Assembly: GCA_021730785.1 (NCBI GenBank)
Contig: JAKFWF010000033.1
Span: forward strand, 1-64,000
Direction of reading: 5' to 3'
DNA: 64,000 nt
Source of the DNA: Hyphomicrobiaceae bacterium
Lineage (GTDB): Bacteria; Pseudomonadota; Alphaproteobacteria; Rhizobiales; Hyphomicrobiaceae
Numbering within the stretch: the first letter of the stretch is position 1; every line of letters begins with the position of its first letter. The notes below the pieces were generated by a model. The model was not told the DNA's origin. It searched no databases and saw only the letters and a program-made list of their open reading frames with translations. This document shows, piece by piece, positions 18,467-29,696 of the stretch. A program made the position numbers and the translations under genes.

Positions 18467-18731
18467 GTCGGTTCCCGTTGTCCGTGAAGCCTCAGCGCCA
18501 AGCGGGGCAACCCACCCTGCCGCCTTGGGATTGATGTTGTGCTAGTCATGCTCACATTGCGGCCACTTGGCGGCAGCGCACCGCCTTGTCCACCGCCGTA
18601 AACTGCCAGCAGGCCTGCGCGGCAGACAGGGGGGAGGCCAACACAGGCGATCCATGGCGCGTTGCGGTGGCGCTCGGCGTGCGAAGCCGCTACACACGTC
18701 CCCGAGCAATCGAACCTGCAGGATGCCGCCC

Positions 18732-19922
18732 GTGGCTGAAACCGAGATCCGCAACTTCAACATCAACTTCGGCCCGCAGCATCCTGCTGCCCACGGCGTG
18801 CTGCGCCTCGTCCTCGAATTGGACGGGGAAGTCGTGGAGCGGGTCGATCCGCACATCGGCTTGCTGCATCGCGGCACCGAAAAACTCATCGAGCACAAAA
18901 CCTACCTGCAGGCCATCGGCTACTTCGACCGGCTCGATTACGTCGCGCCGATGAACCAGGAGCACGCCTTCTGCCTCGCCGCCGAAAAACTGATCGGGCT
19001 CGAAATTCCCCGCCGCGCGCAGCTGATCCGCGTGCTCTATTCCGAGATCGGCCGCATTCTCTCGCACCTCCTCAACGTCACCACGCAAGCCATGGACGTC
19101 GGCGCGCTGACCCCGCCGCTGTGGGGCTTCGAGGAACGCGAGAAGCTGATGGTGTTCTACGAGCGCGCCTCGGGCAGCCGCATGCACGCGAAATACTTCC
19201 GCATCGGTGGCATCCACCAGGACCTTCCCGAGAAGCTCGTTGAAGACATCGCCGCCTGGATCGATCCGTTTCTCAAGGTTGTCGACGACATCGACACGCT
19301 GCTGACGGGCAACCGCATCTTCAAGCAGCGCAATGTCGACATCGGCGTGGTGTCGCTGGAAGACTGCTTTGCCTGGGGTTTCTCGGGCGTCATGGTGCGC
19401 GGCTCTGGCGCGACATGGGATTTGCGCAAGTCGCAGCCCTACGAGTGCTATGCCGAGATGGACTTCGACATCCCGATCGGTAAGAACGGTGACAACTACG
19501 ACCGCTATTGCCTGCGCATGCAGGAGATGCGCGAGTCTGCGAAGATCATGCGGCAATGCTGCGCTAAATTGATGTCGCCCGAGGGTCGTGGCGCGATCAC
19601 GGCTGCCAACAAGAAAGTGGTGCCGCCAAAGCGCGCCGAGATGAAGCGGTCGATGGAAGCGCTCATCCACCACTTCAAGCTCTACACCGAGGGCTTTCAT
19701 GTGCCCGAGGGCGAAGTGTACACCTGCGTCGAGGCGCCCAAGGGCGAGTTCGGCGTCTATCTCGTTTCGGACGGCTCCAACAAGCCCTACCGCTGCAAGA
19801 TCCGTGCACCCGGCTTCCCGCACCTGCAAGCCATGGACTTCATGAACCGTGGCCACATGCTGGCCGACATCAGCGCGATTTTGGGTTCGCTCGACATCGT
19901 GTTCGGGGAGATCGATCGGTAG
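18732..19922 (+). CDS. nuoD: NADH-quinone oxidoreductase subunit D, stand-alone gene
   Basis: The 49-kDa-type subunit of respiratory complex I, normally in the peripheral arm beside the quinone site. The 396-residue protein matches from its first residues ([32 protein letters not shown]) to the last ([12 protein letters not shown]), with [34 protein letters not shown] intact. The start is decided by the ribosome-binding site: AGGA at 18720-18723 is eight bases before the GTG at 18732 but overlaps the ATG at 18723. No other nuo gene is present in the window: exported-protein genes lie to the left and toxin-antitoxin genes to the right. It is therefore an isolated copy. Confidence 0.92.
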   Translation: MAETEIRNFNINFGPQHPAAHGVLRLVLELDGEVVERVDPHIGLLHRGTEKLIEHKTYLQAIGYFDRLDYVAPMNQEHAFCLAAEKLIGLEIPRRAQLIRVLYSEIGRILSHLLNVTTQAMDVGALTPPLWGFEEREKLMVFYERASGSRMHAKYFRIGGIHQDLPEKLVEDIAAWIDPFLKVVDDIDTLLTGNRIFKQRNVDIGVVSLEDCFAWGFSGVMVRGSGATWDLRKSQPYECYAEMDFDIPIGKNGDNYDRYCLRMQEMRESAKIMRQCCAKLMSPEGRGAITAANKKVVPPKRAEMKRSMEALIHHFKLYTEGFHVPEGEVYTCVEAPKGEFGVYLVSDGSNKPYRCKIRAPGFPHLQAMDFMNRGHMLADISAILGSLDIVFGEIDR

Positions 19923-19936
19923 GGGGTGGGAACTGC

Positions 19937-20185
19937 CTACCTGACCTCATCGCCCTCGGCCGCACGTTCGTCCTTGCCGGCCTGCTCCAGAATTGCCAGG
20001 GCGTCGGCGGGATTGCCACGGGCAGCTCGGGCTTTAAGGTATTCGATTGTTCGCAGTGCGGCGATCTTTTCCGCAACTGCAACGTTGATGAACTGGTTGA
20101 GCGTTGTGCCTTCCTCAGCCGCGAGCGATTCAGCTTGGGACTTGAGGCTGGCCTGAAGCCGCAGCGCATAGTTTGAAGTCGTCAT
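19937..20185 (-). CDS. HicB-like/ribbon-helix-helix antitoxin
   Basis: An 82-residue protein: MTTSNYALRLQASLKSQAESLAAEEGTTLNQFINVAVAEKIAAL. The segment ALRLQASLKSQAESLAAEEGTTLNQFINVAVAEKI is a ribbon-helix-helix domain as in HicB C termini and Arc-like repressors. It is coupled (ATGA overlap) to the PIN gene immediately upstream, so the toxin is translated first. The longer ORF start at 20359 runs back through the toxin gene and is rejected. The likely role is neutralising the PIN protein and repressing the operon. Confidence 0.78.
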   Translation of the reverse strand: MTTSNYALRLQASLKSQAESLAAEEGTTLNQFINVAVAEKIAALRTIEYLKARAARGNPADALAILEQAGKDERAAEGDEVR

Positions 20186-20610
20186 GATTTGTATCCCTTG
20201 GCTTTGCCCCAGGCGTCTCCCGGGCGAGTGACATTGATGCCAAAGCGTTCTGCTCCGGTGTAGTCGCGCACGTTGAATGTCAACAGCTGGTCCGCACGTC
20301 CAAATACTGCGGTCTCTAAGACCATCTCGTCGTTCGGATCGCGTAGCAATGGCCGCCAAATGCTAGCAATCTCAACGTGCTCGGCAACACTGCATAGCCC
20401 ATCCAGAAACCTACGGTTCAGCACCTCGTCCAACCCGATAGCTTGCAGTTGTTCCGGCCGGGTCAGCACGGCTTCATATTCCAAGATCAATGGCACCGAG
20501 ATCAACGCGATATGTTCGCCGCGCAGTGCCAACTCCAAACAACTCCGCGACGCCCCATTACGGCTGCGGAATGCAGCGACCATGACATTTGTATCAAATA
20601 CGATCCTCAC
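20182..20610 (-). CDS. PIN-domain toxin
   Basis: A 142-residue PIN-type ribonuclease of the COG1569 (putative toxin) group: MRIVFDTNVMVAAFRSRNGASRSCLELAL, with the first acidic residue in FDTNV, a central E in LILEYEAVL, and PNDEMVLETAVFGRADQLLTFNVRDYTGAERFGI carrying the other acidic residues. These residues coordinate Mg2+ in VapC-like nucleases. It precedes and overlaps its antitoxin, the reverse of the usual vapBC order but common for this subgroup. Confidence 0.82.
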   Translation of the reverse strand: MRIVFDTNVMVAAFRSRNGASRSCLELALRGEHIALISVPLILEYEAVLTRPEQLQAIGLDEVLNRRFLDGLCSVAEHVEIASIWRPLLRDPNDEMVLETAVFGRADQLLTFNVRDYTGAERFGINVTRPGDAWGKAKGYKS

Positions 20611-20730
20611 TCAACGAGTGAGTCATATCGCAGGAGATATGACAATAGATTCTTTGACTCCGACTCCCGCAGCGCGTGCGCCCCCAACAACGTCATTTGC
20701 TCAGTGCCGAACTCCCGCTATCCTACCCCC

Positions 20731-21285
20731 ATGACCATCCATCAGAAATTCCGCATGACGGTTGCGCAGTTCCTGGTTTGGGCGGAGTCCCAACCCGGCC
20801 GCTACGAGCTTGTGGACGGGGAGCCGATCCGCATGGCGCCAGAACGGGCACGTCACAATAAGGTCAAGTATCGCGTTTGTCGGGCGATCGACGATGCGCT
20901 GGCGCAGTCCAGTCTCGACTGTGAGTTTTTCACTGACGGCATGACCGTCGAGATCGAAGGAGGGCGCAGCTACGAACCCGATGCTGCGGTCCAGTGCGGC
21001 GTCAAGCAGGACCTAGACCAGACCGTTCTGGCAGCTCCCTTGATCGTGGTTGAGGTCGCGTCGCCAACGACCGCGAAACTGGATGCCGGCAACAAACTGC
21101 TCGACTATTTCAAGGTGCCAAGCATCCAGCACTATCTGATCCTCGTTCCTGAGCGCCAGGCCGTCATCCACCACCAGCGGGACGGCGCGGGCATCCGCAC
21201 CACGCTGGTCACGGCCGGCAACGTGCACCTCGACCCGCCGGGCCTCGTGTTGCCGATCGCCGGCCTGTGGCCAATCGAAGCCTGA
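20731..21285 (+). CDS. Uma2-family (DUF820) putative endonuclease
   Basis: A 184-residue protein of the Uma2/DUF820 family, with a PD-(D/E)xK nuclease-like fold. Motifs are FLVWAESQPGRYELVDGEPIRMAPE, FTDGMTVEIEGGRSYEPDAAVQCG and PLIVVEVASPTTAKLDAGNKLLDYFKVPSIQHYLIL. The acidic residues of EPDAAV and VEVASPTT are those expected at the active site. The cellular role is unknown; the family is abundant in cyanobacteria and sporadic elsewhere. It sits between a toxin-antitoxin pair and dnaN, so acquisition by transfer is plausible. Confidence 0.82.
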   Translation: MTIHQKFRMTVAQFLVWAESQPGRYELVDGEPIRMAPERARHNKVKYRVCRAIDDALAQSSLDCEFFTDGMTVEIEGGRSYEPDAAVQCGVKQDLDQTVLAAPLIVVEVASPTTAKLDAGNKLLDYFKVPSIQHYLILVPERQAVIHHQRDGAGIRTTLVTAGNVHLDPPGLVLPIAGLWPIEA

Positions 21286-21329
21286 GTCTGGCACACGGGA
21301 GTTTCGTCCGCCAGATTGTCCCAGTTCAC

Positions 21330-21357
21330 GAATCCAGTCATGTCGCAAGCTGGATTC
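21330..21357. repeat. 8-bp perfect inverted repeat in the Uma2-dnaN gap
   Basis: GAATCCAG at 21330-21337 and CTGGATTC at 21350-21357 can form a hairpin with a 12-base loop. There is no T-run after it, so it is not a typical terminator. It resembles the half-sites of intergenic REP-like elements of alphaproteobacteria (CTGGATTC...). It lies about 100 bases ahead of the dnaN start. Confidence 0.35.
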
Positions 21358-21455
21358 TGGGGATGGTGCGGCTGGCACACCGACCCTGCTCGCCTTTTGT
21401 TGCTGGACGGTGTTACAACTTCGCCACGTGCAGTGTGACAGACTTGAGGATTGAT

Positions 21456-22562
21456 ATGCGGCTGGTGATTGAGCGTGGCGAACTATTGCGGGCTCTCGGG
21501 CACGTCACAAGCGTAGTTGAGCGCCGGACCACCATTCCGATCCTGTCGAACGTGATGCTGAAGACCGCCGGCGCCAGCGTCGAGTTCAAGGCGACCGACC
21601 TCGAGCGCGAGGTGATCGAGCAGGCCAACGCCGAGGTCACGCAGCCAGGCGCCGTCACGGTGCCAGCCCATATGCTGCACGACATCGTGCGCAAGCTGCC
21701 GGACGGGGCGCAGGTCGAACTGAAGCGCGAGCCGGACAAGGATCGCCTGACGCTCACATCGGGCACGTCGCGGTTTGCCCTGCAGGCGCTGTCGGCCGAA
21801 GATTTCCCCGACCTGTCGCCAGGCGAGATGACGCACAGTTTCGAGATCGGCGCGTCCGAACTGAAGCGGCTGATCGACAAGACCCGCTTCGCCATCTCGA
21901 CCGAGGAAACCCGCTACTACCTGAACGGCATCTACCTGCACACGGCTGGCCATGCCTTGCGCGCGGTTGCGACCGACGGTCACCGCCTCGCCCAGGTCGA
22001 GTTCGAGATGCCGGCGGGCGCCGACGGCATGCCGGGCATCATCGTGCCCCGCAAGACCGTGAACGAGTTGCACCGCCTGCTGGAAGACACCGGCGCCAGC
22101 GTCCAGGTCGGCGTCTCGAAGGCGAAGGTTAGGTTCGAAATCGGCACCGTAACGCTGACCTCGAAGCTGATCGACGGATCGTTCCCCGACTACGACCGGG
22201 TGATCCCGAAGAACAACGACAAGGAGCTGCACGTCTCGAACGCTGCCTTCAAGAGCGCCGTCGATCGGGTGTCGACGATTGCCAGTGAGCGCGGTCGGGC
22301 GGTGAAGTTGGCACTCGACGCCGACAAACTTACGCTGTCGGTCAACAACCCCGAAGGCGGCAGCGCGACCGAGGAAATCGATGTCGGTTATAAGGCGGCC
22401 GCCATGGAAATCGGCTTTAACGCCCGCTACCTGCTCGACATCGCCGGCCAACTCGAGAGCGATGACGTGGTGTTCAAGCTCGCCGATTCAGGCTCGCCAA
22501 CCGTCGTGCGCGACAGCGCGGATGCAACCGCGCTCTACGTGCTGATGCCGATGCGGGTGTGA
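21456..22562 (+). CDS. dnaN: DNA polymerase III beta subunit (sliding clamp)
   Basis: A 368-residue processivity clamp that forms a ring around DNA. The N terminus MRLVIERGELLRALGHVTSVVERRTTIPILSNVMLKT is diagnostic. So are LPDLSPGEM-like and TRFAISTEETRYYLNGIYLH in domain 2 and the C-terminal YVLMPMRV. The ORF is open from 21267, but homology begins at the ATG at 21456, which follows GAGGA. It is the first gene of dnaN-recF-gyrB. dnaA is not upstream: a Uma2 gene is, so the classical dnaA-dnaN order has been broken. Confidence 0.95.
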   Translation: MRLVIERGELLRALGHVTSVVERRTTIPILSNVMLKTAGASVEFKATDLEREVIEQANAEVTQPGAVTVPAHMLHDIVRKLPDGAQVELKREPDKDRLTLTSGTSRFALQALSAEDFPDLSPGEMTHSFEIGASELKRLIDKTRFAISTEETRYYLNGIYLHTAGHALRAVATDGHRLAQVEFEMPAGADGMPGIIVPRKTVNELHRLLEDTGASVQVGVSKAKVRFEIGTVTLTSKLIDGSFPDYDRVIPKNNDKELHVSNAAFKSAVDRVSTIASERGRAVKLALDADKLTLSVNNPEGGSATEEIDVGYKAAAMEIGFNARYLLDIAGQLESDDVVFKLADSGSPTVVRDSADATALYVLMPMRV

Positions 22563-23743
22563 GTGCCGCGCCTGCCATGTTGGAGCAACCCGCTGCCGCC
22601 AGCTGGGTCGAGCGGCTGACGCTGACCAACTTCCGCAACTATGCGTCGGCCGAGTTGCAGGTGACGGCGACGCCCGTCGTGCTGCTCGGGCACAACGGCG
22701 CGGGCAAGACCAATCTGCTGGAAGCCGTGTCGCTGCTGGCACCGGGACAGGGGCTGCGGCGAGCAGCCTATGGCGACCTCGCGCGGGCCGGCGGACGGGG
22801 CGACTGGGCGGTGGCCGCCCGCGTCGTGACGCCGGCGAGTACCGTCGAGATCGGCACTGGCTTGCAGCCGGGCACTGCCACATCTGCCGCCTCGGGTCGC
22901 ATCGTGCGCATCGACGGGGTTGCCCAATCGGGCTCCGGCGCACTTGCCGACTACCTCGACATGGCCTGGCTGACGCCCGCCATGGACGGCCTGTTCACCG
23001 GCCCTGCCGGCGACCGCCGCCGTTTTCTCGACCGCCTGATCCTGTGTTTCGATCCGGGCTATCGGACGCGTGCCGCCCAGTTCGAGCGCGCCATGCGCCA
23101 GCGCAACCGCCTGCTGGAAGATGACGTGCGCGAAGCGTCGCGCTTCTCAGGCCTGGAGCAGATCATGGCCGAGACCGGGGTTGCCATCGCAGCCGTCCGT
23201 GCCGAGGCGGTGGCGGGCCTCATCGCGACCATTGCCGCGCGCCGGCAGGCCAATCCGACGTCGCCGTTTCCGTGGGCGGCCATTGCCCTCGACGGCCACC
23301 TTGAACAGATGCTGCGCGAACGGCCGGCGATCGAGGTGGAGGATGCCTATGCAGCACTCCTCGCCCGCGGCCGCGAGCGGGACCGCACCGCCGGCCGCAC
23401 GCTGGAAGGGCCGCACCGCGCCGACCTCCTCGTCACGCACGGCCCGAAGCAGCAGCCGGCGAAACAATGCTCGACCGGCGAACAGAAGGCGCTCCTGACC
23501 GGCCTCGTCCTGGCGCACGCGCAGATGCTGGGCCAGCGTCTCGAGCGCGGCGCGCCGATCCTGCTGCTCGATGAAATCGCGGCCCACCTCGACGATCTGC
23601 GGCGGGCGGCGCTGTTCCAGGAAATCATCGATTTGCGCCTGCAGGCCTGGATGACGGGTACGGATCGTCACGCCTTCGCGGGGCTTGCCGGCCGGGCCAC
23701 TTTCGCGGTCGTCGACGATGGCTCGATTGTGGTCAGCGGCTGA
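22559..23743 (+). CDS. recF: DNA replication and repair protein RecF
   Basis: An SMC-like ATPase that loads RecA at single-strand gaps. The 394-residue protein shows the Walker A motif LLGHNGAGKTNLLEAVS, the signature motif QCSTGEQKALLTGLVLAHA and the Walker B motif ILLLDEIAAHLD. The GTG at 22559 overlaps the dnaN stop (GTGA), and an ATG at 22577 is an alternative start. Family homology begins at VERLTLTNFRNY, so both fit. It is translationally coupled to dnaN. Confidence 0.93.
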   Translation: MSAAPAMLEQPAAASWVERLTLTNFRNYASAELQVTATPVVLLGHNGAGKTNLLEAVSLLAPGQGLRRAAYGDLARAGGRGDWAVAARVVTPASTVEIGTGLQPGTATSAASGRIVRIDGVAQSGSGALADYLDMAWLTPAMDGLFTGPAGDRRRFLDRLILCFDPGYRTRAAQFERAMRQRNRLLEDDVREASRFSGLEQIMAETGVAIAAVRAEAVAGLIATIAARRQANPTSPFPWAAIALDGHLEQMLRERPAIEVEDAYAALLARGRERDRTAGRTLEGPHRADLLVTHGPKQQPAKQCSTGEQKALLTGLVLAHAQMLGQRLERGAPILLLDEIAAHLDDLRRAALFQEIIDLRLQAWMTGTDRHAFAGLAGRATFAVVDDGSIVVSG

Positions 23744-23784
23744 GGCTCGCGCATCTCCCATAACTCGCTGCAATTGTTGCATAA

Positions 23785-26349
<2,565 letters not shown>

Positions 26350-26370
26350 GGGGGAGAATTATCTTCCCCC
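26350..26370 (+). terminator. possible gyrB terminator hairpin
   Basis: Immediately after the gyrB stop, GGGGGAGA and TCTTCCCCC flank a short AT loop, giving a strong stem with one bulged base. No T-run follows, so if it stops transcription it may need other factors. The only alternative use I can see is mRNA end protection. Confidence 0.35.
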
Positions 26371-26607
26371 AGCCTGCGGAAGCATAGGCGAGCCCGCGCA
26401 CTCGTAGGGTGCAATAGCCCTCTTGCGTATTGCACCGTTGCACCCAGCGAACCAGCCAAGTGCTACGCATACTTTTCCCTGTCGCGTCGCACTTGCGCTG
26501 ACGCGCCGGCGTGACTTATCGGGCTGCATGCCGCGCAATTTCAAGTACCGCCATCGCTGCGACCAAGTCCAACGCTCGATCCCGCCGCAGCGTTGACGAC
26601 GAGCGGA

Positions 26608-26681
26608 TGGAGCGGGCGAAGGGAATCGAACCCTCGTCAACAGCTTGGGAAGCTGCCGCATTACCATTATGCTACGCCCGC
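26608..26681 (-). tRNA. tRNA-Gly (anticodon CCC), CCA encoded
   Basis: The complement reads GCGGGCG TA GCATAATGGTAATGC G GCAGC TTCCCAA GCTGT TGAC GAGGG TTCGATT CCCTT CGCCCGC T CCA. The acceptor stem pairs over seven bases. The D arm, a five-base anticodon stem with loop TTCCCAA (anticodon CCC) and the T arm with TTCGATT are all present. The discriminator is U and the CCA tail is genomic. It reads GGG glycine codons. It lies on the strand opposite gyrB in a 400-base gap that otherwise holds nothing I recognise. Confidence 0.93.
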
Positions 26682-26747
26682 GCGGAGGCGATCATAGCAT
26701 AACCGCAGGCGAAGAGAAGCGGGTGCTCCGGGCAGTTAGCGCGTTAT

Positions 26748-28556
26748 CTATCTTCGCGCCTGCCGTCGGCGGCGCTTGCGGGCCTTGCGGTTGCCAGTCT
26801 TCATGCCTGCCATGGCGCATGGCGGCGCGGACGGCGGCGGGCTGACCGGTTGGTCTGCTGCGTCCGGCAACGGGGCGGCATCATCCTGATCCGACGCCTT
26901 GCGAGCAAGTGCAAACCGCAGTGTCGGCTCCGCTGGCGGTGGGGCGTGCGGTTGTGGCACCGGCAAGTAGGGTGTCACGAGGTGAGCAGCAGCCCACCGG
27001 AAGGCCGGCGCTTGCTCGGGCGGCTGATGCGGCGCCGTCGGTGGCGGCAGGATTGCAGAGGTCGCCTCGCCGACATCGGAGGCCGGCAGCGACTGCGTTT
27101 CAACCGGCGCCGGCGCTGGGAATGTCGCGACCACTACGGAATCGACAGGCGGAGGCGGCGCCGGCACCACAACCGCCGCGACCTCTATCGCTTCGGCAGG
27201 CGGGGACGCTGCCGGCGTCGGCACCGTGACAGCCGCCACTTCGACGGCTTCGGCAGGCGCAGGCTGCGGCGCAACCGCTGGCAGTTCCTCCGGCGCCGGA
27301 CAGTTCCGCTGAAACGTCCTGAACCCGTTCGCCGTCACGCGATTGGCCACCGGCAGCCGCCGCAACGTCGCCTGCAGGGCGGTGGCTGCCTCCCGATCCG
27401 CTCCGATTTGCTCCACCACGCGATGGCCGGCGCCGCCCGCCATGTCGACCCAGGTCGGCACGAAGCCCGCAGCCGACAGGCGGGCCCGCCCGCCCTCCGG
27501 CCGCACTAGCTCCAGCAGTGCGATGATGCCGGACCGCTGCGCCGCGCCCGGCTGATTCGAGACGAAGTTGCCGGTCGAATAGACGACGAGGCCCTCGCGT
27601 CCGTCCGCCGTTTCGATGCGCTCCCAGGGCTGCAGGATGTGCGGGTGCGTGCCGATCACCGCGCTGGCACCGGCAGCAATCGCCGCGCGGGCATAGGCGC
27701 GGTCGGATGCGAGCGGCGTCGGGCTGCCTTCGAGCCCCCAGTGCGGGGTGACGATAACGGCATCGATCGCGGGGTCGGCTGCGGCCCGCTCGATCTCGCC
27801 CATCACCACGTCGCGGTCGCGATAGCACTGCAAGACCTGGTTGTGGCGATCGGGCATGCCGTTGGTGCCATAGGTGCAGGCGAGCCAGGCGACGCGAAAG
27901 CCCTTGGTTTCCGTGATCGCCATCCAGCTGCCGGCCAGCCGACCGGGCGTGTCGGTGCGCCGCCGCGTGCCGGTGTAGCCGATCCCGGCCGCCTCCAGCG
28001 CGTCGATGGTGCGGTCGATGCCGAGTGCTCCACGATCGGCCGCGTGGTTGTTGGCGGTCGACAGGACCTTGAATCCGGCGGCCTTCAGGTCGGTCAACGC
28101 ACTCGGATGCGTGTTGAAAATCAGCGCGCCGGGCACGGTGCCATAGGTGCGGCTGTCGACGACGCGGCCGGGATCCTTCACCACTCCGCCGCCGGCCGCG
28201 ACCGCGTGGGCAGCGGGACCTTCGAGATTGCCGTAGGTGATGTCGGCGCCCTTGAGGACGCCCTCGACGCTGGAGAAGAAGCGGCGGAAGCTCGCGTTCG
28301 GCGCCAGTGCCTGGCGCTGCAGCGCTTCGTGGAACAACAGATCGCCGACGCTGGCGATCACGATACGGTCGCCTTCGGTGCAGGCGCCCGCGAACGTCAG
28401 GGGCTGCGGACCAGCGGTTGCAGTGGGGGTCTTCAAAGGTCGCGGCGTCTTCGTGCCGGCCCCGGCCGACCCATGCGCCAGCACCAGCACGAGCAGGCCG
28501 ACGACGCAGGGGACGCTGTACCTTGGAGTGCGCACGGTGATGCCTCGCCACGCCAT
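26748..28556 (-). CDS. CapA-family protein with long repetitive C-terminal tail
   Basis: A 602-residue exported protein. After a signal segment (SVPCVVGLLVLVLAHGSAGA) comes a CapA/PgsA-like metallophosphatase-fold domain (residues about 60-385): IVIASVGDLLFHEALQR, ITYGNLEGP, LSTANNHAADRGALGIDRTID, VIVTPHWGLEGSPTP, VIGTHPHILQPWE, YSTGNFVSNQ. Such proteins take part in poly-gamma-glutamate or capsule handling. The last 200 residues are low complexity, with near-duplicate units (AEAVEVAAVTVPTPAASPP and AEAIEVAAVVVPAPPPP), then a proline-rich stretch and a very basic end, GNRKARKRRRRQARR. No pgsB/pgsC genes are nearby. Confidence 0.82.
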   Translation of the reverse strand: MAWRGITVRTPRYSVPCVVGLLVLVLAHGSAGAGTKTPRPLKTPTATAGPQPLTFAGACTEGDRIVIASVGDLLFHEALQRQALAPNASFRRFFSSVEGVLKGADITYGNLEGPAAHAVAAGGGVVKDPGRVVDSRTYGTVPGALIFNTHPSALTDLKAAGFKVLSTANNHAADRGALGIDRTIDALEAAGIGYTGTRRRTDTPGRLAGSWMAITETKGFRVAWLACTYGTNGMPDRHNQVLQCYRDRDVVMGEIERAAADPAIDAVIVTPHWGLEGSPTPLASDRAYARAAIAAGASAVIGTHPHILQPWERIETADGREGLVVYSTGNFVSNQPGAAQRSGIIALLELVRPEGGRARLSAAGFVPTWVDMAGGAGHRVVEQIGADREAATALQATLRRLPVANRVTANGFRTFQRNCPAPEELPAVAPQPAPAEAVEVAAVTVPTPAASPPAEAIEVAAVVVPAPPPPVDSVVVATFPAPAPVETQSLPASDVGEATSAILPPPTAPHQPPEQAPAFRWAAAHLVTPYLPVPQPHAPPPAEPTLRFALARKASDQDDAAPLPDAADQPVSPPPSAPPCAMAGMKTGNRKARKRRRRQARR

Positions 28557-28747
28557 GAGGACGTGGTCACTATGTCACGATAAATCACAGCCTATTCAAT
28601 GTATAGCGGCTGCTGACTTACTCGCAACATTGCAATGACCTGGCGGCCGGCGCCGCTCGCGGACTGTCGCCTCCCGCAGGAGGATACCAGCCGCGCATCA
28701 GGGATCGCGTGCGTGCGATCGACGAGACACGAAACCGGCAATCGCCA

Positions 28748-29536
28748 TTACTTCGACAGCACGGCCATGTCCTTGAGGCCACCCTTCAGGCCAGCAATCT
28801 GGCCGATGGCTTTCGCCGCGCCGGTCGCCAGATCGACCGCGTGCAGCGTGGTGCCGGCGATCAGCCAGGCGGTGTTGCCGCCCTTGCCATCCGACTGGAT
28901 ATCGAACGCTATCCCACCATCGACGGCGACGCCGAGCTTGCCGACCGTGTTGAGGATGCCATCGTTGGGCGGAGCCTGCTTCACGAGCGTGCCGGCGGCC
29001 ACGTCGATGTCGTAGAGCGCGGTCTCCTTGGTGCCAGCGAAACTGTTGGTGTAGGTGGCGGCACCGGCCTTGGGCGCGGTGGCCTTCATGACATCGGCCT
29101 CGGCATACTTGAGACGGCCGTCGACGGTCGCCTTGCCATCCTCGACGTTGATGCGCAGGCTAGTGCCGTCGGCGGCGATGAGGCGCATGCGATCGGCAAC
29201 CGGATTGAAGTCGACCGAGATTGCCATGCCGGCGGGAACCTTCTCCGAAACCTGCGATTTCTTCGCAGTCTTGCCGGTCATCACGTCAATCGTGACGATC
29301 GCGCCATCGATCGTGACGCCATAGAGCAGGCCATCGATGGGGCGCACGTCGATGCCGACGAGGGCGGCATCGAGTTCGACCGTCTTGGTGACCTTCATGG
29401 CAACCGTATCGATGTGCACGAGCGACTTGTCGCCAGTGAGGCCGGCCAAGGTTTCAGCGCTGGCGCCGCCCGCAATGGCGGCGACGAGAGTGATGGACGA
29501 CGTGAAAATTGCCATGCGGCGGACATTGAAAATCAT
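28748..29536 (-). CDS. DUF4394-domain exported protein
   Basis: A 262-residue protein with signal peptide MIFNVRRMAIFTSSITLVAAIAGGASAE and a DUF4394 body: LAGLTGDKSLVHIDTVAMKVTKTVELD, LVGIDVRPIDGLLYGVTIDGAIVTIDV, ISVDFNPVADRMRLIAADGTSLRINVEDG, AYTNSFAGTKETALYDID-like repeats. The fold is probably a beta-propeller. The ATG at 29536 follows AAGGAAGAG; the longer ORF is rejected. It lies downstream of a fasciclin gene and a sigma/anti-sigma pair, suggesting it is part of their regulon. Function unknown. Confidence 0.85.
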   Translation of the reverse strand: MIFNVRRMAIFTSSITLVAAIAGGASAETLAGLTGDKSLVHIDTVAMKVTKTVELDAALVGIDVRPIDGLLYGVTIDGAIVTIDVMTGKTAKKSQVSEKVPAGMAISVDFNPVADRMRLIAADGTSLRINVEDGKATVDGRLKYAEADVMKATAPKAGAATYTNSFAGTKETALYDIDVAAGTLVKQAPPNDGILNTVGKLGVAVDGGIAFDIQSDGKGGNTAWLIAGTTLHAVDLATGAAKAIGQIAGLKGGLKDMAVLSK

Positions 29537-29592
29537 GGACTCTCTTCCTTTGGGTTCGACTGGGATTGAAAACCGAATCTGGAATTCGAAGT

Positions 29593-29673
29593 GACCCCGC
29601 CTGGAGCCGGGGACACCAGGCGGGGTCGGCACCAACCGAACCAGCCACGGGTTGAGGCAGCGTGGGCTGGTTC
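29593..29673 (-). promoter_or_regulatory. two tandem hairpins between fasciclin and DUF4394 genes
   Basis: Read on the transcribed (minus) strand. The first stem is GAACCAGCCCACG / CGTGGCTGGTTC (29661-29673 with 29638-29649, one bulge). The second is a perfect 12-bp stem GACCCCGCCTGG / CCAGGCGGGGTC (29616-29627 with 29593-29604, 11-base loop). Neither is followed by a T-run. They may attenuate or protect the downstream DUF4394 message, so that the two proteins are made in different amounts. Confidence 0.5.
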
Positions 29674-29696
29674 AGAAGGATCCTCGCGCTGATGGC

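Noticed and set aside
21286-21455. possible replication origin next to dnaN
   Set aside because: No DnaA-box cluster (TTATCCACA-like) or AT-rich unwinding region was seen, and dnaA is not adjacent.
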